DNA of 64,000 nucleotides from Bryobacterales bacterium (GTDB lineage: Bacteria; Acidobacteriota; Terriglobia; Bryobacterales; Bryobacteraceae), in assembly GCA_016789905.1 (NCBI GenBank), contig JAEUQC010000109.1, positions 25,528 to 89,527 on the forward strand. Reading direction: 5' to 3'. A program made the translations under genes and the position numbers. Below are positions 50,462 to 59,179 of the stretch, piece by piece (within the stretch, counting starts at the first letter, position 1; every line of letters starts with the position of its first letter). The notes beneath the pieces were generated by a model. The model searched no databases, was not told the DNA's origin, and saw nothing but the letters and a program-made list of their open reading frames with translations.

Positions 50462-51843
50462 AAGCCTCCATCCTCGTCGTTGAAGACGACCCCAGCCTCC
50501 GCCGCATCATGCAGCTCCGCATGGATCACAACGGCTTCCGCGTCCTCTGCGCCGCCTCCGGCGAAGAAGGCCTCGCCGCCATGGACCGTGAACCCATTGA
50601 CCTCGTTCTCACCGATCTCATGCTCCCCGGTCTCTCCGGCCTCGATGTCCTCAAACACACCAAGGCCCAGTTCCCCTCCACCGCCGTCATCGTCCTCACC
50701 GCCTTTGGTTCCGTCGAAACCGCGGTGGAGGCCATGAAGTGCGGCGCCCACGACTACCTCACCAAACCCGTCGACGCGGAAGAACTCATGCTCGCCGTCC
50801 AACGCGCGCTGGAAACCGTCCGCCTCCGTGAAGAAGTTGGCAACCTCCGCATGAGCGTCAGCCGCAAGTTCGGCTTCGAAAACATCCTTGGCCACTCGCC
50901 CAGGCTTCTCTATATCCTCGATGTCGCCGCCCGCGCCGCCCAGTCCGAAGCCACCGTCCTCATCCACGGCGAAACTGGCACCGGCAAGGAGCTGCTCGCC
51001 AAAGCGATTCACTTCAACAGCCCCCGCGCCGCCAAGCCGTTCGTCGCCATCAACTGCGGCGCCATTCCCCGCGAGCTTCTGGAAAGTGAGCTCTTCGGCC
51101 ACGTCAAAGGGTCGTTCACCGGCGCCATCGCCCACAAAAAAGGGCGCATCGAAATGGCCGATGGCGGCACCCTCTTCCTCGACGAAATCGGCGAAATGCC
51201 CCCCGAACTCCAGGTCAAGCTCCTTCGTGTCATCCAGGAGCGGGAAATCGACAAAATAGGTTCCAACTCGCCCCTGAAAATCGATGTCCGCATCGTCGCC
51301 GCCACCCATCGCAACCTCATCAACATGATCGAGGACAATACCTTTCGCGAGGATCTCTACTACCGCCTCGCCGTCATCCCGCTTGAACTCCCGGCTCTCC
51401 GCGATCGCGCCCAGGACATCCCCATCCTCGTTGATTTCTTCTTCGCCCGCGCCCGCGAAAAGAACAACCGCCCTCAACTCACCCTCAGCCCCGCCCTCAT
51501 GCCCTATTTCTCCGCCTATCGTTGGCCCGGCAATATTCGCGAACTCGAAAACATCATGGAGCGCATCACCGTTCTCGCCGAAGGCCCCGATGTGAAACTC
51601 CACGATCTGCCCGGCTCGCTCACCGCCGTCGTCCCCCAGTCCAACGCCGTCCAGGTCGATATGACCGAAACCGGCATCAGCCTCGAAGGCGTCGAAAAGG
51701 AACTCATCCGCCGCGCTCTCGAAAAGCACGATTGGAACCAGTCCCAGGCCGCTCGCTATCTCGACATCAGCCGCAAAACGCTCATCTATCGTATGGAAAA
51801 GCACGGGCTCGCCCAGCCCATCGTCGATACAATAAGCAAGTGA
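50458..51843 (+). CDS. Sigma-54-dependent response regulator (NtrC family)
   Basis: 461 residues. Receiver domain with D53 (LVLTDLMLPG) and K103 (YLTKPVD). AAA+ domain with Walker A GETGTGKE (171-178) and Walker B TLFLDEIGEM. The sigma-54 contact loop reads GSFTGA (218-223), a serine replacing the usual alanine in GAFTGA. The C-terminal Fis-type HTH is EKHDWNQSQAARYLDISRKT. It should activate sigma-54 promoters on phosphorylation by the kinase encoded just before. Its stop overlaps the trmFO start. Confidence 0.95.
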   Translation: MKASILVVEDDPSLRRIMQLRMDHNGFRVLCAASGEEGLAAMDREPIDLVLTDLMLPGLSGLDVLKHTKAQFPSTAVIVLTAFGSVETAVEAMKCGAHDYLTKPVDAEELMLAVQRALETVRLREEVGNLRMSVSRKFGFENILGHSPRLLYILDVAARAAQSEATVLIHGETGTGKELLAKAIHFNSPRAAKPFVAINCGAIPRELLESELFGHVKGSFTGAIAHKKGRIEMADGGTLFLDEIGEMPPELQVKLLRVIQEREIDKIGSNSPLKIDVRIVAATHRNLINMIEDNTFREDLYYRLAVIPLELPALRDRAQDIPILVDFFFARAREKNNRPQLTLSPALMPYFSAYRWPGNIRELENIMERITVLAEGPDVKLHDLPGSLTAVVPQSNAVQVDMTETGISLEGVEKELIRRALEKHDWNQSQAARYLDISRKTLIYRMEKHGLAQPIVDTISK

Positions 51844-53168
51844 GTGATTCAGTCGTTGTTCTCGGCGCCGGTCTCGCCGGCGCCGAAGCCGCCTGGCAAT
51901 TGGCCCAGGCCGGTATCCATGTCAATCTGTTCGAAATGCGGCCAGGCCGCTCCACCTCCGCCCATCAAACGGACCAGATGGCGGAACTGGTCTGCTCCAA
52001 TTCGCTCAAGAGTGAAGCCGAACACTCCGCGCCCTGGCTGTTGAAACAGGAACTCCGCCGTCTCGGCAGCCTGCTGATGGAGGCCGCCGCCGCCGCCCGC
52101 GTTCCCGGCGGCCAGGCTCTCACCGTGGACCGGGACCGCTTCTCCGCGTGGATCACCGAAAAGGTCGCCCAGCATCCCAACGTCACCCTCCACCACCAGG
52201 AAGTCGCCGCCATTCCGGAGCAGGGAACTGTCATCGTCGCCACCGGCCCCCTCACCTCCGATGCCCTTGCCAAGGACATCGCCCGCGCCACCGGCGCCGA
52301 TCGGCTCTATTTCTACGATGCCATCAGTCCCATCGTCGAAGCCGATTCTATCGACTGCTCCATCGCCTTCCGCGCCTCCCGCTACGGCAAATCCATGGAC
52401 GCTAGTGACGACTACGTCAATTGCCCCATGAACAAGGACGAGTACAACACCTTCATCGACGCTTTACTTGAAGCCAGCAAATACGAACCCCACATCCCCG
52501 AAGACAACACCCCCTACTTCGAATCCTGCCTGCCCATTGAAGAAATCGTTCGCCGCGGCCGCGATACCCTCCGCTTCGGCCCTATGAAACCCGTCGGCCT
52601 CACCGACCCCCGCACCGGCCGCTGGCCCTACGCCGCTGTCCAACTCCGTCAGGAAAACCTCCGGGCCGATTCTTACAATCTCGTCGGCTTCCAGAACAGC
52701 CTCAAATTCGGCGAACAGGCCCGCGTCCTCCGCCTGATCCCCGGCCTGCAAGACGCGAAGTTCGTCCGCTACGGCCAAATCCATCGCAATACCTACATCA
52801 ACGCGCCCGCCTGCCTCACCCCCACGCTTCAGCTCAAAGCCGCTCCCCGCATCTTTTTCGCCGGCCAGATCTCCGGCGTCGAAGGCTACGTCGAATCCAT
52901 CGCTACCGGCTTCATGGCCGGTCTCCATGCCATCGCCCTGCACAAGGGCGGCGCACCCCGCCCCTTCCCCCGTCAAACCGCCCTCGGCTCCCTCTGCCAC
53001 TACATCACCGGCGCCGATCCGAAGAACTATCAGCCCGCCAACATCACCTTCGACCTCCTTCCCCACCTCGACGAAGAGGCAAAGAAGCGGTTCAAACGCG
53101 ACAAAAAAGCCCGCCACGCCGAAGTCTGCCGCATCGCCCGCGAAGCGCTCGAAGCCTGGATCGCCTGA
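51840..53168 (+). CDS. trmFO: tRNA (uracil-54-C5)-methyltransferase, folate/FAD-dependent
   Basis: 442 residues. The FAD-binding motif is VVVLGAGLAGAEAA (G9, G11, G14). Family signatures include FEMRP, VCSNSLKSE and FFAGQISGVEGYVESIATG. It makes ribothymidine at position 54 of tRNA using methylene-tetrahydrofolate. The GTG start at 51840 overlaps the stop of the NtrC-type gene (GTGA). xerC follows with a TGATG overlap, the same trmFO-xerC order seen in Firmicutes and some other phyla. Confidence 0.95.
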   Translation: MSDSVVVLGAGLAGAEAAWQLAQAGIHVNLFEMRPGRSTSAHQTDQMAELVCSNSLKSEAEHSAPWLLKQELRRLGSLLMEAAAAARVPGGQALTVDRDRFSAWITEKVAQHPNVTLHHQEVAAIPEQGTVIVATGPLTSDALAKDIARATGADRLYFYDAISPIVEADSIDCSIAFRASRYGKSMDASDDYVNCPMNKDEYNTFIDALLEASKYEPHIPEDNTPYFESCLPIEEIVRRGRDTLRFGPMKPVGLTDPRTGRWPYAAVQLRQENLRADSYNLVGFQNSLKFGEQARVLRLIPGLQDAKFVRYGQIHRNTYINAPACLTPTLQLKAAPRIFFAGQISGVEGYVESIATGFMAGLHAIALHKGGAPRPFPRQTALGSLCHYITGADPKNYQPANITFDLLPHLDEEAKKRFKRDKKARHAEVCRIAREALEAWIA

Positions 53169-54055
53169 TGCCCGAACTCGCCACGGAAATCACGGCCTTT
53201 CTCGATAGCCTCCGCCGCGAAAACGCATCTCCTCACACCATTCGCAACTACGAAAGCGATCTCCTCCAGTTTGAGGCCCACATCGCCCCCGCGCCCCCGG
53301 TCGAAGCCATAGACCTCTATCTGCTCCGCGGTTGGGTTTCTTCCCTCTTTAACGACAAAAAGATGGCCGCCAGCATCCGCCGCAAAGTCGCTTCCCTCCG
53401 CGCCTTCTTCACCTACGAAATGCGCCAGGGCCGCACTCGGGCGAACCCAGCCAAGCTCCTCGTCCTTCCCAAGCTTCCCAAAACACTGCCAAAAGTCCCC
53501 ACCGCCGAACAGGTCAACAACCTCGTCGACGCCGTCGATGACAACGATCTCGACCGCCCCTATCCCGCGCGCGACCGCGCCATCTTCGAATTCCTCTACG
53601 GCTGCGGCCTCCGCATCAGCGAACTCGAAGGACTGAATCTCGAAGACATCGATGCAAGCGAACGCTGGATCCGTGTCCGTGGCAAGGGCCGCAAGGAGCG
53701 TCAGGTGCCCTACGGAAGCAAGGCCTCCGAGGCGCTCGAAAACTGGCTCCCCGTGCGCGATGCAAAACCGGGCGAGCGGGCGGTCTTCGTCAACTATCGA
53801 GGGGCAAGGATCTCCACCCGCGGCATTCGCAATATCGTGGCCCTCTACGCCCGCCTCCTCGCCGGCGATAGTGAAGTGCATCCACATACTCTGCGCCACG
53901 CCTTCGCCACGCACCTGCTAAGTGATGGCGCCGACCTCCGCGCCATCCAGGAACTCCTCGGCCACGCCCAACTCTCCACCACCCAGAAGTACACCCAGGT
54001 GGCGCTCACCGATCTGCTCGCCGTCTACGACAAGGCCCATCCTAAAGCGAAGTAG
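53168..54055 (+). CDS. xerC: Tyrosine recombinase XerC/XerD type
   Basis: 295 residues. An N-terminal SAM-like core-binding domain is followed by the catalytic domain with every active-site residue: Arg in GLRISELEGL, Lys in RVRGKGRKERQ, HTLRHAFATHLL (H and R), GHAQLSTTQ (H) and Y275 in QKYTQV. This size and the location beside trmFO fit the housekeeping dimer-resolving enzyme, not a phage integrase. No dif-like site was recognised nearby. The decayed toxin gene begins directly after it on the other strand. Confidence 0.9.
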   Translation: MPELATEITAFLDSLRRENASPHTIRNYESDLLQFEAHIAPAPPVEAIDLYLLRGWVSSLFNDKKMAASIRRKVASLRAFFTYEMRQGRTRANPAKLLVLPKLPKTLPKVPTAEQVNNLVDAVDDNDLDRPYPARDRAIFEFLYGCGLRISELEGLNLEDIDASERWIRVRGKGRKERQVPYGSKASEALENWLPVRDAKPGERAVFVNYRGARISTRGIRNIVALYARLLAGDSEVHPHTLRHAFATHLLSDGADLRAIQELLGHAQLSTTQKYTQVALTDLLAVYDKAHPKAK

Positions 54056-54063
54056 CGCCGCGC

Positions 54064-54356
54064 TTCCATCGCCGGGCGGTCTCCCTTCGCCAGCTTCTTT
54101 CCAGCCGTCCGGCACGCATCATCGAAGTCACCCTACCCGCGCAAAGCCGATCACTCTACTTGCAGCGTGATAGCGGAAAAACAGCCTGTATTGCTAAATG
54201 AATTGAGCGCGGAGCCAATGCCGGCGCGCTTTGGGTCCGTTCTTCCCCCCTTTCCCGAATCGGTCCTTCCCCGTCAGTTTCTCAACCTGTCGGATCAGCC
54301 TTTCGGCCTGCTCCAAAAAACAGCGGGTGGGCGGACAAGTCCCAGTCGCCGATCAA
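54064..54356 (-). pseudogene. Decayed YhaV-type toxin gene
   Basis: Reading the minus strand in pieces recovers the YhaV mRNA-interferase pattern: IGDWDLSAHPLF, then after a T6 run (54315-54320) in another frame LEQAERLIRQVEKLTGKD, then RHWLRAQF, an in-frame TAG (54194-54196), QYRLFFRYHAASRVIGFA, and in a further frame GKKLAKGDRP. Known YhaV proteins share the order G-W-x-x-x-x-HP-x-F, HW-x-R-A-K-F, QYRLFFR and K-x-L-x-x-G. At least two frameshifts and one stop break the gene, and a middle part seems lost. The TTG at 54356 overlaps the antitoxin stop, as in live modules. Confidence 0.7.
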
Positions 54357-54661
54357 AATCGGCGCAGGCGCCCGGCCCTTCGTTCACCGTCGTCTCCAAG
54401 CCGTTCATTAAGGGCAATCTCCATCCCGGCCGTCAGCGCACGAATTCGGTCAACCGATTTCGTGTCCAATGTCCGTACCCTCTCGGGGTGTTTTTCCAAG
54501 TCGCTCGCCAAAAAACGTCAGGAAAGCCGCTAATGTCGTATCCGCCCTCGTTAGGACGATCCTATCGAAAGCCGAATCCTATCGTACTTTCTCAGCCGCA
54601 AGGCGCGGCGAACCGACAAAGGAACGGCCGTCTGAAAGCGATCTGTGACTGTCGATTCAAT
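54353..54661 (-). pseudogene. Decayed PrlF-family antitoxin gene
   Basis: Minus-strand pieces give IESTVTDRFQTAVPLSVRRA, matching the AbrB-like DNA-binding start of PrlF/SohA antitoxins. After a deletion frameshift comes IVLTRADTTLAAFLTF, and after a T6 run (54510-54515) LASDLEKHPERVRTLDTKS and LTAGMEIALNERLGDDGE. E. coli PrlF has a comparable AFLRFLDADI stretch and an acidic end. No start codon remains (ATT where ATG is expected). It would have neutralised the YhaV-type toxin encoded next. The bases 54662-54721 upstream hold nothing recognisable. Confidence 0.72.
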
Positions 54662-54721
54662 AGCAATCCCGGCATCTCGATAATGTGCTGGCGTCGCGTC
54701 GCCAAGGAAATCAGGTCATCC

Positions 54722-56932
54722 CTACTTCTCAAACGGCCTGTCATTCCGCCCCGCTCTCGGCGCATCCTGCGGCATACTCCCCACCTGCCAGTTCTGCGCC
54801 ATCCGCACATCGTCCTGCGTCCGCGCCGTCAGCCCCAGCATGTCCACATAGCCCACCCGGTTGTACAAATGCGGCGTCGTGTACTGGCTCGTATAAACGC
54901 GCGCGTACGAACGCCATGTCGCCACCGCCTCCGTCAACAAATCCACCGCCTCCTTCTGCTCCGCCGCGTTCCCGCTCCGGTCATAAAGCGCCAGCGCCGC
55001 CGCCGCGCGGATCTTCAGCGAGTAGTAATGCGCCAACAGCGCCATCGCCTCCACGTCGCTCAACGTCGCCGCCAACTCTCCCTCCACGCCCGCGCCCCGC
55101 AGTCCCGGCAACGCCCGCAGCGCATTCGTTGACGCCTGTTCCAGTGCCGTGGCAATCTCCAACGGCGTCGTCCCCGCCATCGCCTGGTTCCCAAGCTTCG
55201 CCTTTCGCCACGGCAATATCGCCAGCACATTGCTCCCCGGCATCGGTGACCCTTCCATGAAGTCCCGCACCGTATAAAACCCCTTGTACCGCGGATGGCT
55301 CAAACACGCCTCCGGAAACCAGCGCAAATCGATATCGCCCCACATGAACCGGGTAATCAACGGGAACACCTGCGACGCGCTGGCCCACGCCCCCGCCAGC
55401 GCCCCGGCGTCCGTCCCCGGAAACCGGCTCGCCAATATCGCCTGAAAACGGGAATCCGGCAGCTTCGGATCGTAGGCCAGCCGCCCCCACATCAGGAACG
55501 AATACCACTGCTTGGAAATCACCAGCGGCCGCGGCCCGTTCGCGCTCTTCCCCAAAAAATCGCGCCCCCACGTGAACCCGTCCGGACCCATATAGAATCC
55601 GGCAATCTTGTCCGCCGGCGGAATATTCTGTATGTACTCCCGCGCATACTGCGGATTTCCCCAGCGAAAGCTATAAATATCGTCGTTCCGCACCGTCAGC
55701 CAAGTCCGTTTCCCCGCCGGCAACTGCGGCAGCACTTCCTGAATGTACGGCGGATTCGGAATCGAGTACATGTGCGCGATCGAATACTTGAAGCTCAAAT
55801 CAAACGTGCCCGGATAGTCCTTGAACGCATTGAAAATCTCGCCCTGCGCCGTCTGGTGATACCGGTGAATGAAGTCCACCTTCCGCCCCGGTTGTATCTT
55901 CAGCGCGTCCCGCACGCCCTCCCCATACGTCTTCCAAAGCCACTTTTCTTTGGAAAACTCGTCATTCCGGTTCCGCATCTCCTCGCCCGCCGTCACGCCG
56001 ATGCCCGCCAGCAGCGGATACGTCAGCACCAACTCGCGCACACTCGCCCGGAAGTACTCAATCGTCTTCAGGTTGTCCTGCGCCGGCGTAATGCCGTACT
56101 TCCCATCGGTGCCAAACGTGAAGATATTCCACGTAATCACATAGGTCGCAATGCCCCGGTCCTTCGCGTACTGCATCACGTCGCGCCAAAAGCGGATCTT
56201 GTCCTCCATCGACATCACGCGCACCGTTTCCATGTCTTTCAATAGTTCCGGCCGCACCATATCGGTCCCGTTATGCGAATACGTCTCATCCATTCGCACC
56301 CGCGTGCGCTTCACGTCTCGCAGCGCGACATCCGGGAACTCCGGCACCTTCACCATCGATGGAAACGGATGCAGATTCCATAGCGACAAGGTGTTGTAGC
56401 GGTGCCGCGCCATCTCGTCCAGAAACTCGCGCCAGAAATCGAACGACCACATCTCCGGAATATTCGCCTGCGCTGCGTCGGCGTTGTCGGAATAGCTCGG
56501 CGTCCGCACATCCAGCGGAATGTTGAACTTAATCCCCCGCCGCGCAATATGCGGTGTGTGCTCGGAATCCTTCAATCCATCGATCCCGCCCAGCCGCACC
56601 GCCTCCGCAATCTCCAGTCCGCCGTACAACAGCCCATTCGCATCCGGGGCCACCACACGAATCACGTCCCTCCCCCCGCCGCGTTGCCTCTGTATGGAAT
56701 ACGATTGCGCCGCCTTCCCATTCGCCGCCAACTGCATCACCACGCACGGCGAACAAGGTGTCTCTCCTCCGGCTGCTCCAAACTGCGGAATGGCTCGTCC
56801 GCTCGCCGCCACAATCTCATTCGCCGCGAACGCCGCCTGCGGCGTCTCCGTGTCGTAGACCAGTGCGGAAATCCGCGCGTCAGCCAGCAGGGAAGCGGAA
56901 ACAAACAGGGAAATCCAGAACAATCGCAGCAT
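54722..56932 (-). CDS. Secreted glycoside-hydrolase-like protein, family not assigned
   Basis: 736 residues with a signal peptide (MLRLFWISLFVSASLLADA). The N-terminal part (AAFAANEIVAASGRAIPQFG, then DANGLLYGGLEIAEAVRLGG) has the look of the domain that precedes the barrel in hexosaminidases and alpha-glucuronidases. A long (beta/alpha) barrel-like region follows, rich in W, Y, F and D/E (EFLDEMARHRYNTLSLWNLH, GIATYVITWNIFTFGTDG, GIGVTAGEEMRNRNDEF). The C-terminus is helical. Catalytic residues cannot be fixed. GGAG lies 9 nt before the ATG, and TATGAT (56953-56958) is a likely -10. A sialidase-like gene lies just upstream. Confidence 0.75.
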   Translation of the reverse strand: MLRLFWISLFVSASLLADARISALVYDTETPQAAFAANEIVAASGRAIPQFGAAGGETPCSPCVVMQLAANGKAAQSYSIQRQRGGGRDVIRVVAPDANGLLYGGLEIAEAVRLGGIDGLKDSEHTPHIARRGIKFNIPLDVRTPSYSDNADAAQANIPEMWSFDFWREFLDEMARHRYNTLSLWNLHPFPSMVKVPEFPDVALRDVKRTRVRMDETYSHNGTDMVRPELLKDMETVRVMSMEDKIRFWRDVMQYAKDRGIATYVITWNIFTFGTDGKYGITPAQDNLKTIEYFRASVRELVLTYPLLAGIGVTAGEEMRNRNDEFSKEKWLWKTYGEGVRDALKIQPGRKVDFIHRYHQTAQGEIFNAFKDYPGTFDLSFKYSIAHMYSIPNPPYIQEVLPQLPAGKRTWLTVRNDDIYSFRWGNPQYAREYIQNIPPADKIAGFYMGPDGFTWGRDFLGKSANGPRPLVISKQWYSFLMWGRLAYDPKLPDSRFQAILASRFPGTDAGALAGAWASASQVFPLITRFMWGDIDLRWFPEACLSHPRYKGFYTVRDFMEGSPMPGSNVLAILPWRKAKLGNQAMAGTTPLEIATALEQASTNALRALPGLRGAGVEGELAATLSDVEAMALLAHYYSLKIRAAAALALYDRSGNAAEQKEAVDLLTEAVATWRSYARVYTSQYTTPHLYNRVGYVDMLGLTARTQDDVRMAQNWQVGSMPQDAPRAGRNDRPFEK

Positions 56933-56953
56933 CAGGCCACACTCCAGCCGCAA

Positions 56954-57967
56954 TCATATCGCGCCCGCCACCCGCATTCGCTCCACCCGCAGCGATGCCA
57001 ATTCCCCCGCCCGGTCCGCATAGTAAACCACCAGCACATCCCCATTCTTCAGCACCACGCAACTCGTATATGCCCCATCCTTCGCATACGAGTCCATCAC
57101 CCGTTTCTCCCCGAACGTCTGCGCATTGTCCCGCGATACATACGCCACTACTTCTTTCCTATCCACATCGCGCCCTGTCAACAACACCGCTTGGGACGAC
57201 AGGCGCGTCAAAAATGGCCGCTGCAGCGTCACGCCCAACTGTCCATACAGATTCTCGCCCTCCTTCCACGTCCGCCCGCCGTCTTTCGACGCAAACACAC
57301 TCAACCCCTTCGGATACACGCCCCCCGCTCGCCGCGTCCGCAACAGGCAAAGGATCTCCCCCGCGCCAGTTTCCAGCAACGCCACCTCATCCCCCCGGTT
57401 CGCGGCCGGCGCCGTCAAATCCGCCCGCACCGCCCACTTCACCCCGTCCGCCGAATGCCATAGCACCGCATAACAGTTCCCGATTCCCGACGGCGGAAAC
57501 GTCGCCATGCACCCCAACAGCCCATCCTGCGTCCGAATCACATCGGTCATGTAATAGGAACTTCGCGACCCATCCCCATCAAACGTCCGGAACGGCGTCC
57601 AACTCGCCCCGTGGTCGTCTGACCATGCCCACGCTCCCGCCTCCCGCTTATGCGGCAAAGGTGTAAACCGGAACCGGCTCACCCACAGAATCACCCGCCC
57701 CGTCGCCGTTACAATCGCCACCGGATTGTGCGCCGAACGCGCTGGGTCCGGGTCCGTGAACAACACGCGTTCCGCTTCCCAACTCGCCCCCTCATCCGTC
57801 GATCGCCGCATCGCTACCGACGAGTGATCGTAGGCGTGCGAATTCCCAATCCGGTAGAACAGCAGCAAGTCGCCATTCGCCGCCCGCACCACGCGGGGAA
57901 AGCCGTAGTGAACCCCGGGTTTGGTAACAATCGCCGCGCCGGCGAACAAGAACTCCCGCCGCCTCAT
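56954..57967 (-). CDS. Sialidase/BNR-repeat protein with Tat-like leader
   Basis: 337 residues. A very short leader with RRREFLFAGAAIV suggests Tat export. Three Asp-box motifs (STDEGASW, SDDHGASW, SKDGGRTW) mark a six-bladed propeller of the exo-sialidase type. An early arginine in HYGFPRVVRA may be part of an arginine triad. Actual sialic acid cleavage is not certain, since many environmental members act on other sugars. The ATG overlaps the M23 peptidase stop by 4 nt. The glycoside-hydrolase-like gene follows. Confidence 0.85.
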   Translation of the reverse strand: MRRREFLFAGAAIVTKPGVHYGFPRVVRAANGDLLLFYRIGNSHAYDHSSVAMRRSTDEGASWEAERVLFTDPDPARSAHNPVAIVTATGRVILWVSRFRFTPLPHKREAGAWAWSDDHGASWTPFRTFDGDGSRSSYYMTDVIRTQDGLLGCMATFPPSGIGNCYAVLWHSADGVKWAVRADLTAPAANRGDEVALLETGAGEILCLLRTRRAGGVYPKGLSVFASKDGGRTWKEGENLYGQLGVTLQRPFLTRLSSQAVLLTGRDVDRKEVVAYVSRDNAQTFGEKRVMDSYAKDGAYTSCVVLKNGDVLVVYYADRAGELASLRVERMRVAGAI

Positions 57968-58770
57968 AGCGCCATTTCCAATAGCGTCCCCGGCTCCATA
58001 TATAGCCCCTGCCACTGCACACCAAAATGCAAGTGCGGCCCCGTCACCCGCCCGGAACTCCCGCTCGCCGCGATCACCGCTCCCTTCTCCACCGCATCGC
58101 CCGCCGCCACCTCGAACTTCGATAAATGCATGTACAACGTGAACAACCCGTCCCCATGGTCCAGCACTACAAAGCCGCCCTCGTAGTACATCTCCTGCGC
58201 GATCAGCACTCGCCCGTGGTTCGACGCGCGAATCGGCGTGCCGATCGCGGCCCCGAAATCCAGCCCCTGATGCACGCTCTGCGTCTTGCCGTTGTAGGTC
58301 CGTCGTGTCCCGAATGGCGATGTCCGCGCCGTCCCCGCCGGCGCCGCGAACGGCCCCGCCCACGCGCGTTTGGACCGCGTCGCGAACGCCGTCTTCTTAA
58401 TCTCCCGTTCCGCCGCGATTCGTTTCAAAACGGCTTTGGGCGGCGAGACAAAGCGCGGCGCCACCGTCAGCCGTCCGGTCCGATAGGCGTGCGGCGCGAT
58501 CTGCACCGTATGCTTGCCGCCCCCGCCCAGTTCTAAGATCTGCGGCCCCGCCTTCAATTCATAGTTCACTGCCGCCAGCGCCACCCAGCGTTTCGTCTTC
58601 TCGTCCTGCGCAAACGTGAGCGGCCGTTCCATCCACGTTCCACTCGCCGGCCCGTCGGCCACAGAAAACAAGATCGGCGACCCCGGAAACGGCTTCTCCG
58701 GCAACACCCGCAACGGGGCCGTCCCCTGCGCGGCCAGCGGCAGCGCCGCAAGTAGAGTTCGACGAAGCAT
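57964..58770 (-). CDS. M23-family metallopeptidase (LytM domain)
   Basis: 268 residues with a short signal-like N-terminus (MLRRTLLAALPLAAQ). The C-terminal LytM domain has its zinc ligands HQGLDFG (H-x-x-x-D) and HLHFG, plus GGFVVLDHGDGLFTLYMHLS. It cuts peptide crosslinks in the cell wall or activates other wall enzymes. The N-terminal half (about residues 20-130) is a beta-rich domain seen in similar acidobacterial proteins. It is the first gene of the unit that includes the sialidase-like gene. Confidence 0.9.
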   Translation of the reverse strand: MLRRTLLAALPLAAQGTAPLRVLPEKPFPGSPILFSVADGPASGTWMERPLTFAQDEKTKRWVALAAVNYELKAGPQILELGGGGKHTVQIAPHAYRTGRLTVAPRFVSPPKAVLKRIAAEREIKKTAFATRSKRAWAGPFAAPAGTARTSPFGTRRTYNGKTQSVHQGLDFGAAIGTPIRASNHGRVLIAQEMYYEGGFVVLDHGDGLFTLYMHLSKFEVAAGDAVEKGAVIAASGSSGRVTGPHLHFGVQWQGLYMEPGTLLEMAL

Positions 58771-58780
58771 CTACCTACCG

Positions 58781-58789
58781 AAAGTAGCA
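58781..58789 (-). promoter_or_regulatory. Extended -10 before the M23 peptidase gene
   Basis: The minus strand reads TGCTACTTT (TG, one base, TACTTT ending at 58781). The predicted transcript start is 58774, 4 nt before the ATG at 58770. Confidence 0.45.
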
Positions 58790-58793
58790 AATC

Positions 58794-59120
58794 CTACGTC
58801 TGCGGCTTATGCGGCAAGTGGCAATCCGCGCACGCCGACCCCGCATAATGCTCGTTCGGGTTCACCTTCAACGTGCCCTCCCGTTTCGCCTTCCCCAATT
58901 CATGGCAGCTCAAACAGAGCGCCTTCACGTCCAGCTTCGCCGGCTTCTCTTTCCCTGCCGATTCGGCATGCTTCACTTGCGGCCCATGACACGTATCGCA
59001 AGCCACCTTCACATGCTTGCCCTCTTTCCTCGTCTCCACCTGCGTCGCATGGCAAGCCGTGCAATCCTGCGCCGCCGCCACTCCGCCCAGCGTCAGCATC
59101 GCCAAAACCAACAACCGCAT
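58794..59120 (-). CDS. Small secreted tetraheme cytochrome c
   Basis: 108 residues with a signal peptide (MRLLVLAMLTLGGVAAAQ). Four CxxCH motifs (CTACH, CDTCH, CLSCH, CADCH) predict four c-type hemes in about 90 mature residues; extra histidines (GKHVK, KHAE, NEHY) could be the second axial ligands. It is probably a periplasmic electron carrier of the NrfH/c7-like class. The ATG at 59120 has GGAGG 5 nt upstream. It lies between the M23 gene and the DUF1552/DUF1592 pair on the same strand. Confidence 0.88.
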   Translation of the reverse strand: MRLLVLAMLTLGGVAAAQDCTACHATQVETRKEGKHVKVACDTCHGPQVKHAESAGKEKPAKLDVKALCLSCHELGKAKREGTLKVNPNEHYAGSACADCHLPHKPQT

Positions 59121-59179
59121 CCGAACCTCCAATCCCTACTACCCCCCATCCTCCTCTTCGCGGATTACGGCGTCAATCC

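Noticed and set aside
50440..51804. Open frame of 454 codons antisense to the NtrC-type regulator
   Set aside because: G/D/E/F-rich shadow of a gene whose receiver, AAA+ and HTH motifs are complete.
53168..54055. Phage or island integrase
   Set aside because: Size, motifs and the trmFO neighbour fit housekeeping XerC; there is no tRNA or att repeat beside it.
54167..55132. Long plus-strand open frame after xerC
   Set aside because: No coding bias or domain; the minus strand of 54064-54661 instead shows the PrlF-YhaV remnant and the rest overlaps the glycoside-hydrolase-like gene.
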